From Blautia glucerasea (GTDB lineage: Bacteria; Bacillota; Clostridia; Lachnospirales; Lachnospiraceae): 64,000 nt of DNA. The notes below the pieces were generated by a model. It was not told where the DNA came from, did not search any database, and saw only the letters and a list, made by a program, of their open reading frames with translations. The position numbers and the translations under genes are program-made. How positions within the stretch are numbered: position 1 is the first letter of the stretch; every line of letters starts with the position of its first letter. The stretch lies in the NCBI RefSeq assembly GCF_020537505.1, contig NZ_JAJBMO010000006.1:142077-206076 (forward strand). The letters run 5' to 3'. Shown one piece after another: positions 27,461-35,458 of this stretch.

Positions 27461-27739
27461 ATGAAATTTATATATCCTGCAGTTTTTAAGAAAACAGAAG
27501 ACGGTCGTTATAGGGGAACTTTCCCTGATCTGGAAGGCTGCTTCGGCGAGGGCGACACCTTAGACGAGGCCATTGAAAACGCTAACGCCGCCGCATTGGA
27601 CTGGATCTCCGTAGAGCTCTCTGAAGAAGTCCCAGAGCTCCCTCCCATCACAGATCCGGACGATATGGACTTAGAAGATGAAGATGTAGTCAGAAATATC
27701 CAGGTTAACATCCGATTGTATGATGGGTGGGATGAATGA
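27461..27739 (+). CDS. HicB-family antitoxin-like protein without a HicA partner
   Basis: The 92-residue protein has the HicB partial RNase H-like fold signature: YPAVFKKTEDGRYRGTFPDLEGCFGEGDTLDEAIENANAA. A long acidic tail follows. It lacks the C-terminal helix-turn-helix or ribbon-helix-helix of many HicB antitoxins. The ATG has CGGGAGG upstream. No HicA toxin gene adjoins it on either side, so it is an orphan; such solitary HicB-like proteins are common in Clostridia and may not be antitoxins. Confidence 0.85.
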   Translation: MKFIYPAVFKKTEDGRYRGTFPDLEGCFGEGDTLDEAIENANAAALDWISVELSEEVPELPPITDPDDMDLEDEDVVRNIQVNIRLYDGWDE

Positions 27740-27747
27740 AGTTTACC

Positions 27748-27779
27748 GTGAAAGCCCCGGAAAATTCCGAGGCTTTCAC
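27748..27779 (+). terminator. Terminator of the HicB-like gene
   Basis: GTGAAAGCC and GGCTTTCAC form a stem around CCGGAAAATTCCGA, which itself pairs; an AT-rich tract follows. Confidence 0.7.
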
Positions 27780-27794
27780 TATATTTATAACGCT

Positions 27795-28442
27795 TTATTT
27801 ACTTTCTTCGTACTGGTTCGATTTCCAGATCACACTCACAGGTCTTGCAATACAAGCCTTTAAATCCTCCAGCTTCAAGGTTCCCTCTGCCAGCTCTTTT
27901 TTCATATTGTCATGATCACCGAAGCAGCCTGGCATTACCAGGTCATTTCCAGCGCGCATGCAGCCAAAAGCAGTACAGCTGTCATCGCGTTCGGTGGTGG
28001 TCCAGTCGGTCATGATCATGCCTTTAAATCCCCACTCATTTCTTGCTACATCTGTACAAAGATCATGGTTATTGGCTGCATGGACACCATCTATCAGATT
28101 GTAGCTGGTCATAATGGACAGTGGCTGGGATTCCTTTACTGCAATCTCAAAGCCTTTCAGATAAAGCTCACGGATGGTTCTCTCAGAAACAATACTGTCA
28201 GAACCCATACGGTTGTCTTCCTGGTTGTTGCAGGCAAAATGCTTGATGGTGGTTCCACAGCCGTAGTTAGACTGCACGCCCCCTGTCATGGCAGCCGCAA
28301 TGGTTCCTGCCACATATGGATCCTCGGAATAGTACTCGAAGTTCATTCCGCAAAGAGGATTTCTATGGATGTTCATTCCTGGAATTTCCAAATCACGCCA
28401 AAGATGATCATAACAATACGGAAACCAAGTAAAATGATACAA
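27795..28442 (-). pseudogene. Glycoside hydrolase family 3 fragment (beta-glucosidase remnant)
   Basis: The 215-codon frame holds a clear piece of a GH3 catalytic domain: PGMNIHRNPLCGMNFEYYSEDPYVAG, TIKHFACNNQEDNR, IMTSYNLIDG and the nucleophile segment GMIMTDWTTT. GH3 enzymes of this type are about 700-900 residues, so both the first part of the domain and the whole C-terminal half are missing. The first dozen residues (MYHFTWFPYCYD) do not fit the family and mark a deletion junction. The last residues (SNQYEESK) then stop. The nucleophile Asp survives, but the enzyme cannot be functional. Confidence 0.88.
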
Positions 28443-28498
28443 GGTATACTCAGCTTATCTATAGGAAACTTTATCGATAATACCTAGAGGATTGTATT

Positions 28499-28977
28499 AT
28501 GAAATTAACCAGAAGCGAATTTCAGAATTACATACATTCTTACGAGACAGACGAGATTTTTTACCGGGATCTGTATTTTGCAGAAAAAGAACACCCGGAA
28601 ACGTTTATGGAATACTGCCAGGGGCTGGACCGGGAACTGATCACCAGTCACAGGCTGTATGTGCCTGCCCTTCGCAAGGAGGCCTGGTTTCCATACCTGG
28701 AAGAAAGCGACTTGTTCCGGGATTTTAATGGAAATATTATGCTGTGCAAGCATTACCGTTATTCTCCGGTCTATGTACACGAGCATGAGTTCTTTGAGAT
28801 CCTTTGTGTTTATGATGGAACTACGCACACGGAGATTCAGGGGATTTCCCATACTTTGCATACGGGAGATATCTGTATTATTCCGCCTCACACCAAACAT
28901 AGTGTGAGCATTTTATGCGGACGTTTAAGAAGGCGTATGGGATGACACCTGGGGAATATCGGAAGAGACATTCTTAA
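28499..28977 (+). pseudogene. AraC-family regulator with an internal deletion
   Basis: The first 139 codons encode an AraC N-terminal region with cupin sensor (YVHEHEFFEILCVYDGT, GDICIIPPHTKHSVSIL). The original frame then ends at CGRLRRRMG. In another frame from about 28912 the sequence encodes FMRTFKKAYGMTPGEYRKRHS and a stop, which is the end of an AraC helix-turn-helix. So a deletion removed the middle, including most of the DNA-binding domain, and shifted the frame. It diverges from the GH3 fragment and was presumably its regulator. Confidence 0.88.
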
Positions 28978-29157
28978 TGTAAAATATACATAACGAGACA
29001 AAATACGCACTGCAGTTCGCTGCATCAATGGCAATTACCAACAGAAGTGCCATCAATCCGTCCGCAGGATCGGCGTAGTCGATTACGCAGGTGTCACCCC
29101 AGTGGAGAAGTTCTTTGGGATTCGTTAATAGAAGCACACTTCAAAGAATGTGAGTAA

Positions 29158-30402
29158 CTATCTCGCCTGCTTCTTCACAGCCACCGCAATAGACAAACCT
29201 GGATTATAATACGGGATCAGTGTCGCCTGCAGCGCATGGTAAATGTCAGATTTGCCAGGCCATACAGTTTCCAGAAGGTTGTTCTCCCGATCCAGCTGAT
29301 GGAACCAGGAACCGTTTACATGATCCAGAACCTTCTCATCCAGATATTCCATAAACTCTGCATAATCTGCTGCGTATTTCTCATTGTCCGTTACATGGGA
29401 CAGTACAGCGGAGGTATTGATCGCTTCTGCAAGAGTCCAGTGCATTCTATCGTGAACCACCGGCTTGCCATTCCAGTCTGTAGTGTAGCAGATTCCAGGA
29501 GCACCGTCTGCGTTCCATGCGTCGGAAACAGCACGATTGTACAGGTTCTCAGCTGCTTCCATATACGGTGCTGCACCAGTCTTGTCTTCTTTATAAGTAG
29601 AAAGCGCCCACTGTGTGATCAGTCTTGCCCATTCAATTCCATGTCCAGGAGTTGCTCCATATGGCTTAAACTGGTCGTCCGGACGGTCTTTGTTGCACTC
29701 CAGATCCGGTACCCAGTCACTGGAAAAATGCTCTGGAATACGCCAGTTATTATCCTTCGCCCATACCAGGACATGGTCGATAATTCTGCCTGCGCGTACA
29801 CGGTATTTCTCCTCCCCTGTCACATCCGCAGCTGCCAGAAATGCCTCAACCGTGTGCATATTGGCATTCAGTCCACGGTAAGGATCAAGCATCGTAAATT
29901 CTGTATTCCAGGTATCGCAGGAAAGTCCCTCTTCCTCATTCCAGAAGCGCAGATCATAGAGTGCAAGGGCATCTTTCAACAGCTCTTCTGCCCCTTCCCT
30001 GCCAGCCAGCACGCCGGAAGAAGCCGCCAAAATTACAAAGGCATGGGCATAGCACTGCTTGGTTGGAACGATCTCATTGTCCTTAGTAAGGCCAGCATAC
30101 CAGCCGCCATTCTTGTCATCGTGAAGCTCAACCCGAAGTCCCTTCAAAGCTGCATCTGCCAACGCCTCGCTGCCTTCATGTCCCAGCATGGAACCAATGC
30201 TGTACACATGTGTCATACGGCTTGTGATCCAGGTCTCACGGTTGCGGTCCTTCCATGGAGTACCGTCATCTCCAAGATAATAGGAGCTTCCTCCTGGTGA
30301 CGGAAACTGATGTCCGAAGCTTAATAACCCATCTCTTACGCCCTGCAGGAATTCCTGGTTCTCAGCTGTTCCAAGCTGATATTTTTTCTCTGTAACTGCC
30401 AT
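29158..30402 (-). CDS. N-acylglucosamine 2-epimerase family (YihS/mannose isomerase-like) enzyme
   Basis: The 414-residue (alpha/alpha)6-barrel protein matches the AGE superfamily in length and motifs: NRETWITSRMTHVYSIGS, GLNANMHTVEAFLAA, YGATPGHGIEWARLI and HWTLAEAINTSAVL. The histidines in NMHT, GHGIEW and the late WPGKSDIYHALQA are the presumed acid-base residues. The length and layout are closest to aldose-ketose isomerases such as YihS and mannose isomerase rather than true epimerases. A strong AAAGGAG precedes the ATG. It stands apart from other sugar genes, and its substrate is unknown. Confidence 0.88.
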   Translation of the reverse strand: MAVTEKKYQLGTAENQEFLQGVRDGLLSFGHQFPSPGGSSYYLGDDGTPWKDRNRETWITSRMTHVYSIGSMLGHEGSEALADAALKGLRVELHDDKNGGWYAGLTKDNEIVPTKQCYAHAFVILAASSGVLAGREGAEELLKDALALYDLRFWNEEEGLSCDTWNTEFTMLDPYRGLNANMHTVEAFLAAADVTGEEKYRVRAGRIIDHVLVWAKDNNWRIPEHFSSDWVPDLECNKDRPDDQFKPYGATPGHGIEWARLITQWALSTYKEDKTGAAPYMEAAENLYNRAVSDAWNADGAPGICYTTDWNGKPVVHDRMHWTLAEAINTSAVLSHVTDNEKYAADYAEFMEYLDEKVLDHVNGSWFHQLDRENNLLETVWPGKSDIYHALQATLIPYYNPGLSIAVAVKKQAR

Positions 30403-30430
30403 TTCTTTTTTCTCCTTTACCCGATATTTT

Positions 30431-30503
30431 TAGCGTGTGCCCACAAAAGACAAACTGTAAAATATGTATACAGATTGCGGGAATAATTTCTGGAGCACGC
30501 TCT
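30431..30503. repeat. Family B inverted repeat, copy B4 (diverged)
   Basis: The ends AGCGTGTGCCCA and TGGAGCACGCTC form terminal inverted repeats, and the core GATTGCGGGAATAATTT recalls the TTGTGGGAATGATTT of other copies. Confidence 0.6.
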
Positions 30504-30720
30504 GGATAATCTCCCACTTTGCTATCTTCATCTTACCTTATCTGAAAGTCTTTGAACAGAGGGGGGAAATTTGGCTTTTACGGGGATTTTTACTGTCTTA
30601 ATTCTCTGGCACAATTATACTCCCTGACAAAATTCCGGTCAATTTATTTAGTAAATCCGGTTATTCAAAATATCGCTCCAACAGTACAATTCCATTCTTC
30701 CAATTCAAATATATCAAAAA

Positions 30721-30762
30721 ACAGCCGCTATCAGTACGTTTATTCGCACCAATATCGGCTGT
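30721..30762 (-). terminator. Terminator of the flavodoxin gene
   Basis: On the minus strand ACAGCCGATAT pairs with ATAGCGGCTGT and is followed by TTTTTT. Confidence 0.88.
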
Positions 30763-30816
30763 AAATATCATTATTGTTATAATACCCTTTATTCCGTTTT
30801 TTCAAAAAACAGTTGA

Positions 30817-31239
30817 TCAGCAAATAGCCTTTCCAAGCTCGATGCAGGCTGTCTGAGCCTCATCATCTGGCTCTTCGTTGCAGATTACGCTGTCAGCCGC
30901 AAGCGCTACGCCGTCGTTCTGGCATTTCTCTTCCCAACTGCGCATCCAGTCGCCATCTCCCCATCCGTAGGAACCGAAAAGAGCTACTTTCCTACCTGCA
31001 AGCTTTGGCTCACATGCCTCAAATACTGGCTGGAATACGGTATCCTCAAGCTCCTCATCTCCCATTGCAGGGCATCCGAAAGCCACACCGTCAAAACTGC
31101 TGATATCTGTTCCGTCGAAATCGTCAGCGCTGATCACTTCTACCTCAGCTCCTGCAGCTTTTGCACCTTCTGCTACTTTATTTGCCATTGCCTCTGTATT
31201 ACCGGTTCCGCTCCAATATACAACTGCTACTTTACTCAT
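30817..31239 (-). CDS. Flavodoxin
   Basis: The 140-residue short-chain flavodoxin has the FMN phosphate loop VVYWSGTGNTEAMA (residues 7-20), the isoalloxazine-flanking loops FGCPAMGDEEL and FGSYGWGDGDWM, and normal length. It is a cytoplasmic one-electron carrier that replaces ferredoxin when iron is scarce. The DUF3793 gene lies about 100 bp upstream in the same direction, and the wider neighbourhood is an iron island, which fits an iron-starvation role. Confidence 0.95.
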   Translation of the reverse strand: MSKVAVVYWSGTGNTEAMANKVAEGAKAAGAEVEVISADDFDGTDISSFDGVAFGCPAMGDEELEDTVFQPVFEACEPKLAGRKVALFGSYGWGDGDWMRSWEEKCQNDGVALAADSVICNEEPDDEAQTACIELGKAIC

Positions 31240-31333
31240 AACTTCATTCTACCTCTTTCTTCTTATTAATTTTGTTGTCAGCCTTCGGAAACGTTCTTGT
31301 ATTTATTTCCCCACATCTGACTCTTTATGTATG

Positions 31334-31885
31334 TTAAGCAGCCACTGTCAGCTGCAGAACACTCCTGCCTTTTGCCCATAAATTGCGGTATACCTCCCGG
31401 CATTTATGGTACTTCTGAAACATTTTCAATGCTTCACATTCATTACAATATACTTTCCAGCAGCCGGAACATTTATAATTCTGTCCGCCGTTCTGGATAA
31501 AACCAATTACATCCCCAAGCGGGTAATCAAGAAAAATCCCAATCTCATGTGGAAAGTCTTCTGATGCTTCGAAGCGTTTTTTCAGAAGCGCCAGACACGG
31601 TTCTGGTTCTGTATTTTCGTATCCATATTTTTCCAGGAACCGGGCAACTCCGGGACGGTTCAGATTCCTGGCCAGCTGTTTTTCCCGATATACATACACC
31701 AGGGAACGGTTTTTGCAGCTGCGAAGTACCATCAGCTTCACACCTTTTGGATTCATCATCTGATTCCAGAGTTCAAGCTGAAGATCAATGTTTTCTCCCT
31801 CACCGCAACAGCCATTAAATAGATTGGCTGCTTTTAATGAAGCAAGTGTGGGAGCACAGTGCTCAATGAGACATTTCTCAATCAT
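31334..31885 (-). CDS. DUF3793 family protein
   Basis: The 183-residue protein has the DUF3793 layout: HCAPTLASLKAANLFN near the start, LRSCKNRSLVYVYR, a FPHEIGIFLDYPLGDVIGFI block, and a C-terminal KCSGCWKVYCNECEA cysteine motif that may bind metal or an Fe-S cluster. The family is often found beside flavodoxin in Clostridia, and its function is unknown. The ATG at 31883-31885 has AAGGAG upstream; an in-frame extension to 31927 has no site. It probably forms a unit with flavodoxin. Confidence 0.85.
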   Translation of the reverse strand: MIEKCLIEHCAPTLASLKAANLFNGCCGEGENIDLQLELWNQMMNPKGVKLMVLRSCKNRSLVYVYREKQLARNLNRPGVARFLEKYGYENTEPEPCLALLKKRFEASEDFPHEIGIFLDYPLGDVIGFIQNGGQNYKCSGCWKVYCNECEALKMFQKYHKCREVYRNLWAKGRSVLQLTVAA

Positions 31886-31909
31886 AATAATCTCCTTACA
31901 CAAAAGCCT

Positions 31910-31956
31910 GTTAAAAATCATTCCCACAATCAGCAGAAAGCCTTTTCAAACACGCC
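31910..31956 (-). repeat. Family B repeat, copy B3 (partial)
   Basis: Read on the minus strand it gives GGCGTGTTTGAAAAGGCTTT, then CTGCTGATTGTGGGAATGAT, matching copies B1 and B2 in order. The far end is truncated next to the DUF3793 start. Confidence 0.75.
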
Positions 31957-31995
31957 TCAGTTACATTCAAAATTTTGCAAGCATGACTTACAATT

Positions 31996-32283
31996 TTAAG
32001 CCATCACTGCATGCTCATCCAGTGCGCACTTTAAAGCACTTGCGCTGCTGGTATGGATACGGGCTACCGGGATGTTATTTTTCTTAGCTTCCTGGGAAGC
32101 ACTGATGACCATTTTATGGGACACTGTATTGGTGAAAAGCACCATCAGATCCGGGCATCCGATTTTCTTACGGATGGCGCCGTTCTCTTTTGGAAAAACT
32201 TTCGCTTTGTACCCATAGTTTTTACAAATGTCGGTGTACTGACACACCATTCTTTCGTTACCGCCGATGATTACAATACTCAT
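31996..32283 (-). CDS. DUF2325 domain protein
   Basis: The 95-residue protein begins MSIVIIGGNERMVCQYTDIC and has the Rossmann-like DUF2325 pattern: GGN near the N-terminus, DLMVLFTNTVSHKM in the middle, and NIPVARIHTSSASALKCAL near the end. The family's role is unknown, but members sit in metal and redox loci. AAAGGA precedes the ATG. Three GTTAG/CTAAC operator-like sites lie upstream, so it is very likely metal-regulated. Confidence 0.85.
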   Translation of the reverse strand: MSIVIIGGNERMVCQYTDICKNYGYKAKVFPKENGAIRKKIGCPDLMVLFTNTVSHKMVISASQEAKKNNIPVARIHTSSASALKCALDEHAVMA

Positions 32284-32364
32284 GTGAACTGTCCTTTCCG
32301 GATTTCCTGAAAGCTAATGAAAAAAGCTCCCCATTCCTAATTTGGTTTTTCTTTTCTCATTTTT

Positions 32365-32380
32365 GTTAGTTTGTTCTAAC
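32365..32380. promoter_or_regulatory. Iron-box-like operator (GTTAG-N6-CTAAC), site 1
   Basis: GTTAG TTTGTT CTAAC is a perfect five-base inverted repeat with a 6-bp spacer, about 82 bp before the DUF2325 start. The same pattern recurs at five other places in the window. Confidence 0.72.
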
Positions 32381-32525
32381 CTTTCATTAAAAAAATTAGA
32401 AGTTTGCAAATTACTGCGAACCGTAACATTTGCACTTCTGAAATATGTTTTAGTTGCCGCAGTTCTTTACATTTATCTTATGCAAAGAACTCTGATCATA
32501 TGTATTGTTATTTATTTACGCTTTA

Positions 32526-32566
32526 GTTAGCTAATGCTAACTTTTATAATGTTAGTTTACCCTAAT
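32526..32566. promoter_or_regulatory. Iron-box-like operators, sites 2 and 3
   Basis: GTTAG CTAATG CTAAC (32526-32541) and GTTAG TTTACC CTAAT (32551-32566) lie 25 bp centre to centre, flanking a TATAA-rich core. Two sites about two and a half helical turns apart suit dimer binding over one promoter. Confidence 0.72.
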
Positions 32567-32598
32567 TCTTTATTGCTGTCAAGTCCCAAACAAAAAAA

Positions 32599-32633
32599 AG
32601 AGAGTTAATGAAAAACTGTCTCATTAGCTCTCT
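32599..32633 (-). terminator. Terminator of the P-type ATPase operon
   Basis: AGAGAGTTAATGA and TCATTAGCTCTCT form the stem; on the minus strand eight T residues follow. Confidence 0.9.
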
Positions 32634-32643
32634 AATTATAGGG

Positions 32644-34731
32644 CTAAATTTCCACTGTATTCACCAGATTCTTCATGCTGTTCATACCGATCAGCAGCGT
32701 AGAAGTATTGTGAAGCAGTGCGGATGTAGTTGGCTGCAGGATGCCTGCAACACCAAGCAGGATCAGGCCTGTGTTAAAGCCTACGATGGTTCTGTAGTTA
32801 CTGTGGATACGCTTCATCAGCGCATCACTGATGTTCTTCAGAACTACAATACCATCCAGATTGTCAGCGCCGATGGTGATGTCTGCGATCTCTCTTGCGA
32901 TCTCAGCGCCTTCACTTACTGCAATACCTGCGTCAGCTGCGGAAAGGGCAGGAGAATCGTTGATTCCGTCGCCAAGCATAACCACTTTACGGCCTTTCGC
33001 TTTCTCTTTCTCTACGAAGCTTGCTTTATCCTCAGGAAGGACCTCAGAATAATATTCGTCAACACCAACCCTGGCTGCAACAGCCTTAGCAGTACGCTCA
33101 CTGTCACCAGTCATCATAACCACCTTGCTGAAACCAGCTTTTTTCAGTGCTTTTACAACTGTAGGAGCTTCCTCACGGAGCGGATCCTCAATACAGATAA
33201 CTGCAGAGAGGCTGCCCTCAATAGCAAGATACAAATGGGAATATTCATTTGGCAGATTCTTAAACTGCTCCTCCATGCCTTCCGGAATGGTGCATTTCTC
33301 ATCTTCAAATACAAAGTGGGAGCTTCCGATAATAACCTTTTTCTCCTTGATGGTTGTGGAAATACCGTGAGCTACAATGTACTGTACCTTAGAATGCATT
33401 TCCTCATGATCCAGCTTTTTCGCCTTGGCTGCATCTACAACGGCTTTCGCCATAGAGTGTGGGAAATGCTCCTCCAGGCAGGCTGCGATCCTGAGAAGCT
33501 CATCTTCACTCATTCCATTAAATGGTACCACCTTTGCTACAGTAGGCTCTGCTTTTGTGAGAGTACCAGTCTTGTCAAATACAATGGTATCGGCATCAGC
33601 AATTGCCTCCAGGAATTTGCCGCCCTTAACTGTGATCTTATATTCTCCTGCCTCACGGATAGCGGAAAGTACGGAAACCGGCATAGCCAGCTTCAATGCA
33701 CAGGAAAAGTCAACCATCAGTACAGAAATAGCCTTGGTCACATTTCGGGTAAGCAGATAAGTAAGCGCTGTACCGCCAAGTGTATATGGGACCAGTCTGT
33801 CAGCCAGATGCTCAGCCTTGCTCTCAAGACCGGATTTCAGCTTCTCGGTGTCCTCGATCATGGCTGCAATCTTCTCATAGCGGCTGGAGCCTCCAACTGC
33901 TTTTACTGTGATAACAGCCTCGCCTTCTTCTACCACAGTACCTGCGTATACAGAATTTCCTACTACCTTTCTTACCGGAACGGATTCACCAGTCAGGGAA
34001 GCCTGGTTTACCATAGCCTCGCCTTCCGTGATCGCACCGTCGAATGGGATCACATTTCCCATATGTACCACAACCATGTCTCCAGTCTGAATCTTGTCTG
34101 CGTCAACCAGCACCTCTGTGCCCTCGCTGCGCAACCATACCTTGCCTGTGTTCAGGGACATGGTACGTGCCAGATCGTCCACGGATTTCTTGTGTGTCCA
34201 CTCCTCAAGCAGTTCTCCGATTCCAAGCAGAAACATAACAGAACCAGCTGTGGAGAAATCTCCTCTGAAAATAGAAACACCAATTGCAGTTGCATCCAGA
34301 ACCGGGACCTCGATCTTACGCTTCCATAATGTCTTAACGCCCAGCCAGATATACTTCACTGACATTGCAGTAGTATAAATTGCAGACCACGGATATGGCA
34401 AAAGAAGCTTACGTCCATAATGGAAAATAATCTTATTTACCAGCTTCTCCTTGTATGTCTCATTTAATTCCCTTCCAGAGTTCTCCAACACCTGAGCCGG
34501 TACGCTGACGCGGCTGTAGCCAAATGCCTGGATCTGTTTCAGGAGCTCTGCCCTTTCGCCTGTATAATAAATAAGAGCATCACAGGTACGGTTGAATACC
34601 TGGGCTTTCTTTACTCCATCCAGATTTTCCAGGTAATACTGAAGTGTATCAGCCTGGAGAAAGTTCATGTATTTCTGAAAAAGGTGGACTCTGATACGTC
34701 CTTTCTTTTCATGCTTTATTGTAAATTTCAA
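32644..34731 (-). CDS. P1B-type heavy-metal ATPase with atypical SCA motif (FezB-like candidate)
   Basis: The 695-residue pump has all P-type motifs: TGES, DKTGTLT with phosphorylated Asp near residue 385, HFPHSMAKAVV (the P1B HP dipeptide), MTGDSERTAKAVA and MLGDGINDSPAL. Its membrane metal site reads DFSCALKLAMP near residue 344, in place of the CPC of copper and zinc pumps. The N-terminus has GRIRVH but no CxxC metal-binding domain. I start it at TTG 34729-34731, where AGGTGA lies 6 nt upstream; the GTG three codons earlier has no site. A small glycine-patterned membrane protein lies immediately upstream, as with FezA/FezB of ferrosomes. The metal is probably iron, by context. Confidence 0.85.
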   Translation of the reverse strand: MKFTIKHEKKGRIRVHLFQKYMNFLQADTLQYYLENLDGVKKAQVFNRTCDALIYYTGERAELLKQIQAFGYSRVSVPAQVLENSGRELNETYKEKLVNKIIFHYGRKLLLPYPWSAIYTTAMSVKYIWLGVKTLWKRKIEVPVLDATAIGVSIFRGDFSTAGSVMFLLGIGELLEEWTHKKSVDDLARTMSLNTGKVWLRSEGTEVLVDADKIQTGDMVVVHMGNVIPFDGAITEGEAMVNQASLTGESVPVRKVVGNSVYAGTVVEEGEAVITVKAVGGSSRYEKIAAMIEDTEKLKSGLESKAEHLADRLVPYTLGGTALTYLLTRNVTKAISVLMVDFSCALKLAMPVSVLSAIREAGEYKITVKGGKFLEAIADADTIVFDKTGTLTKAEPTVAKVVPFNGMSEDELLRIAACLEEHFPHSMAKAVVDAAKAKKLDHEEMHSKVQYIVAHGISTTIKEKKVIIGSSHFVFEDEKCTIPEGMEEQFKNLPNEYSHLYLAIEGSLSAVICIEDPLREEAPTVVKALKKAGFSKVVMMTGDSERTAKAVAARVGVDEYYSEVLPEDKASFVEKEKAKGRKVVMLGDGINDSPALSAADAGIAVSEGAEIAREIADITIGADNLDGIVVLKNISDALMKRIHSNYRTIVGFNTGLILLGVAGILQPTTSALLHNTSTLLIGMNSMKNLVNTVEI

Positions 34732-34758
34732 TTTAGTCACCTACTTTTCAAAGCAAGA

Positions 34759-34787
34759 GTCACTGTTCACTACGTTCACAGTAACAA
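34759..34787. repeat. Short family A-type palindrome (A6)
   Basis: TCACTGTTCAC and GTTCACAGTAAC face each other across three bases between the ATPase and the small membrane protein. Confidence 0.5.
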
Positions 34788-34936
34788 TTAAGAGGACTGT
34801 CGTGATATACGGCAGTCCCCAGTATGCATCTGTTTTACAGTTACAAAATACAGTATCTTTTATTCACAAAATCCAGTACAATGCATTCTGTCTATTCCAA
34901 GACACTGTTTTGCACTATGTTCGGGAGTCGGACAGA

Positions 34937-35254
34937 TTACTCAGCTTCAGCCTCTGTCTCAGTCTCTTCTGTCTCTTTGAACTCTGTCTCGCCCTCAGCT
35001 GCTTCATCCTCAAATGGCTCCTCAGCTGCTTTTCTGTCTTCGTTGATCTGCTGTGCATCTGCATAGATGTCACCTGCGTTCTCCTGAACAGTTGTTACAG
35101 TCTTCATTACACAATCCTTAGCTCTTAAAACAGCAGCTGTGCACTCTGTGTAAACCTTCTTTGCATCTTTGCTTGAAAGCAGCTTGATACCAGCAGTTCC
35201 GAATAAAACACCTGCTGCAAAAAGTCCTGTTTTGTCCCATTTAAAACTTGCCAT
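34937..35254 (-). CDS. DUF6110-like small membrane protein (FezA-like candidate)
   Basis: The 105-residue protein has a short basic N-terminus (MASFKWDKT), one hydrophobic helix with glycine spacing (GLFAAGVLFGTAGIKLL), an Ala/Lys helical region, and a long acidic Glu/Thr tail. A strong AAGGAG precedes the ATG. It is the first gene of the unit with the atypical P1B ATPase. In C. difficile a small glycine-motif membrane protein (FezA) and a P1B-6 ATPase (FezB) together make ferrosomes. The match here is by layout and domain type only. Confidence 0.75.
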   Translation of the reverse strand: MASFKWDKTGLFAAGVLFGTAGIKLLSSKDAKKVYTECTAAVLRAKDCVMKTVTTVQENAGDIYADAQQINEDRKAAEEPFEDEAAEGETEFKETEETETEAEAE

Positions 35255-35359
35255 GATTAAATCTCTCCTTATAGTAAAATGTTTTTTGTTATTAGTTGTC
35301 TTTCGATTTCTCGCATTATATATCAGGTTCTCTGGAATTTCCAGTACTTTTTTGCTTGT

Positions 35360-35374
35360 TGAGAAATCTTCTCA
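35360..35374. promoter_or_regulatory. Fur-box-like palindrome upstream of the small membrane protein
   Basis: TGAGAA ATC TTCTCA is a 15-bp inverted repeat, like a 7-1-7 Fur/PerR box with GAGAA half-sites. It lies about 105 bp before the DUF6110-like start codon. Confidence 0.5.
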
Positions 35375-35458
35375 TTAATCTTTATTTTTGCATATTCAAA
35401 CCAGCCAAAGCCAGTGTTTATCAGCATTTGCCACTTTTCCAGACCATTTAAACAGCCC

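Larger units (their letters stand above)
30403..30816. other. Intergenic region with a diverged repeat and a terminator
   Basis: The region holds the family B copy B4 and the flavodoxin terminator (separate entries). Otherwise it is AT-rich, with no gene. Confidence 0.5.
32284..32643. other. Regulatory region upstream of the DUF2325 gene
   Basis: This 360-bp stretch contains three iron-box-like sites (32365, 32526 and 32551) and the ATPase terminator (32599-32633), with AT-rich promoter-like sequence between. No gene. Confidence 0.6.

Noticed and set aside
28925..29137. Minus-strand 70-codon frame containing LLHWGDTCVIDYADPADGL
   Set aside because: It looks protein-like, but it overlaps the AraC remnant, has no ribosome binding site and no family I can name. 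It may be another gene scrap or a repeat.
29236..30300. Plus-strand frame of 354 codons opposite the AGE-family enzyme
   Set aside because: It is antisense to a clear family member and lacks a ribosome binding site.
32608..34329. Plus-strand open frame of 573 codons opposite the P-type ATPase
   Set aside because: The minus strand has every P-type ATPase motif. The antisense frame is a composition by-product and shows no family features, ribosome binding site or plausible start.
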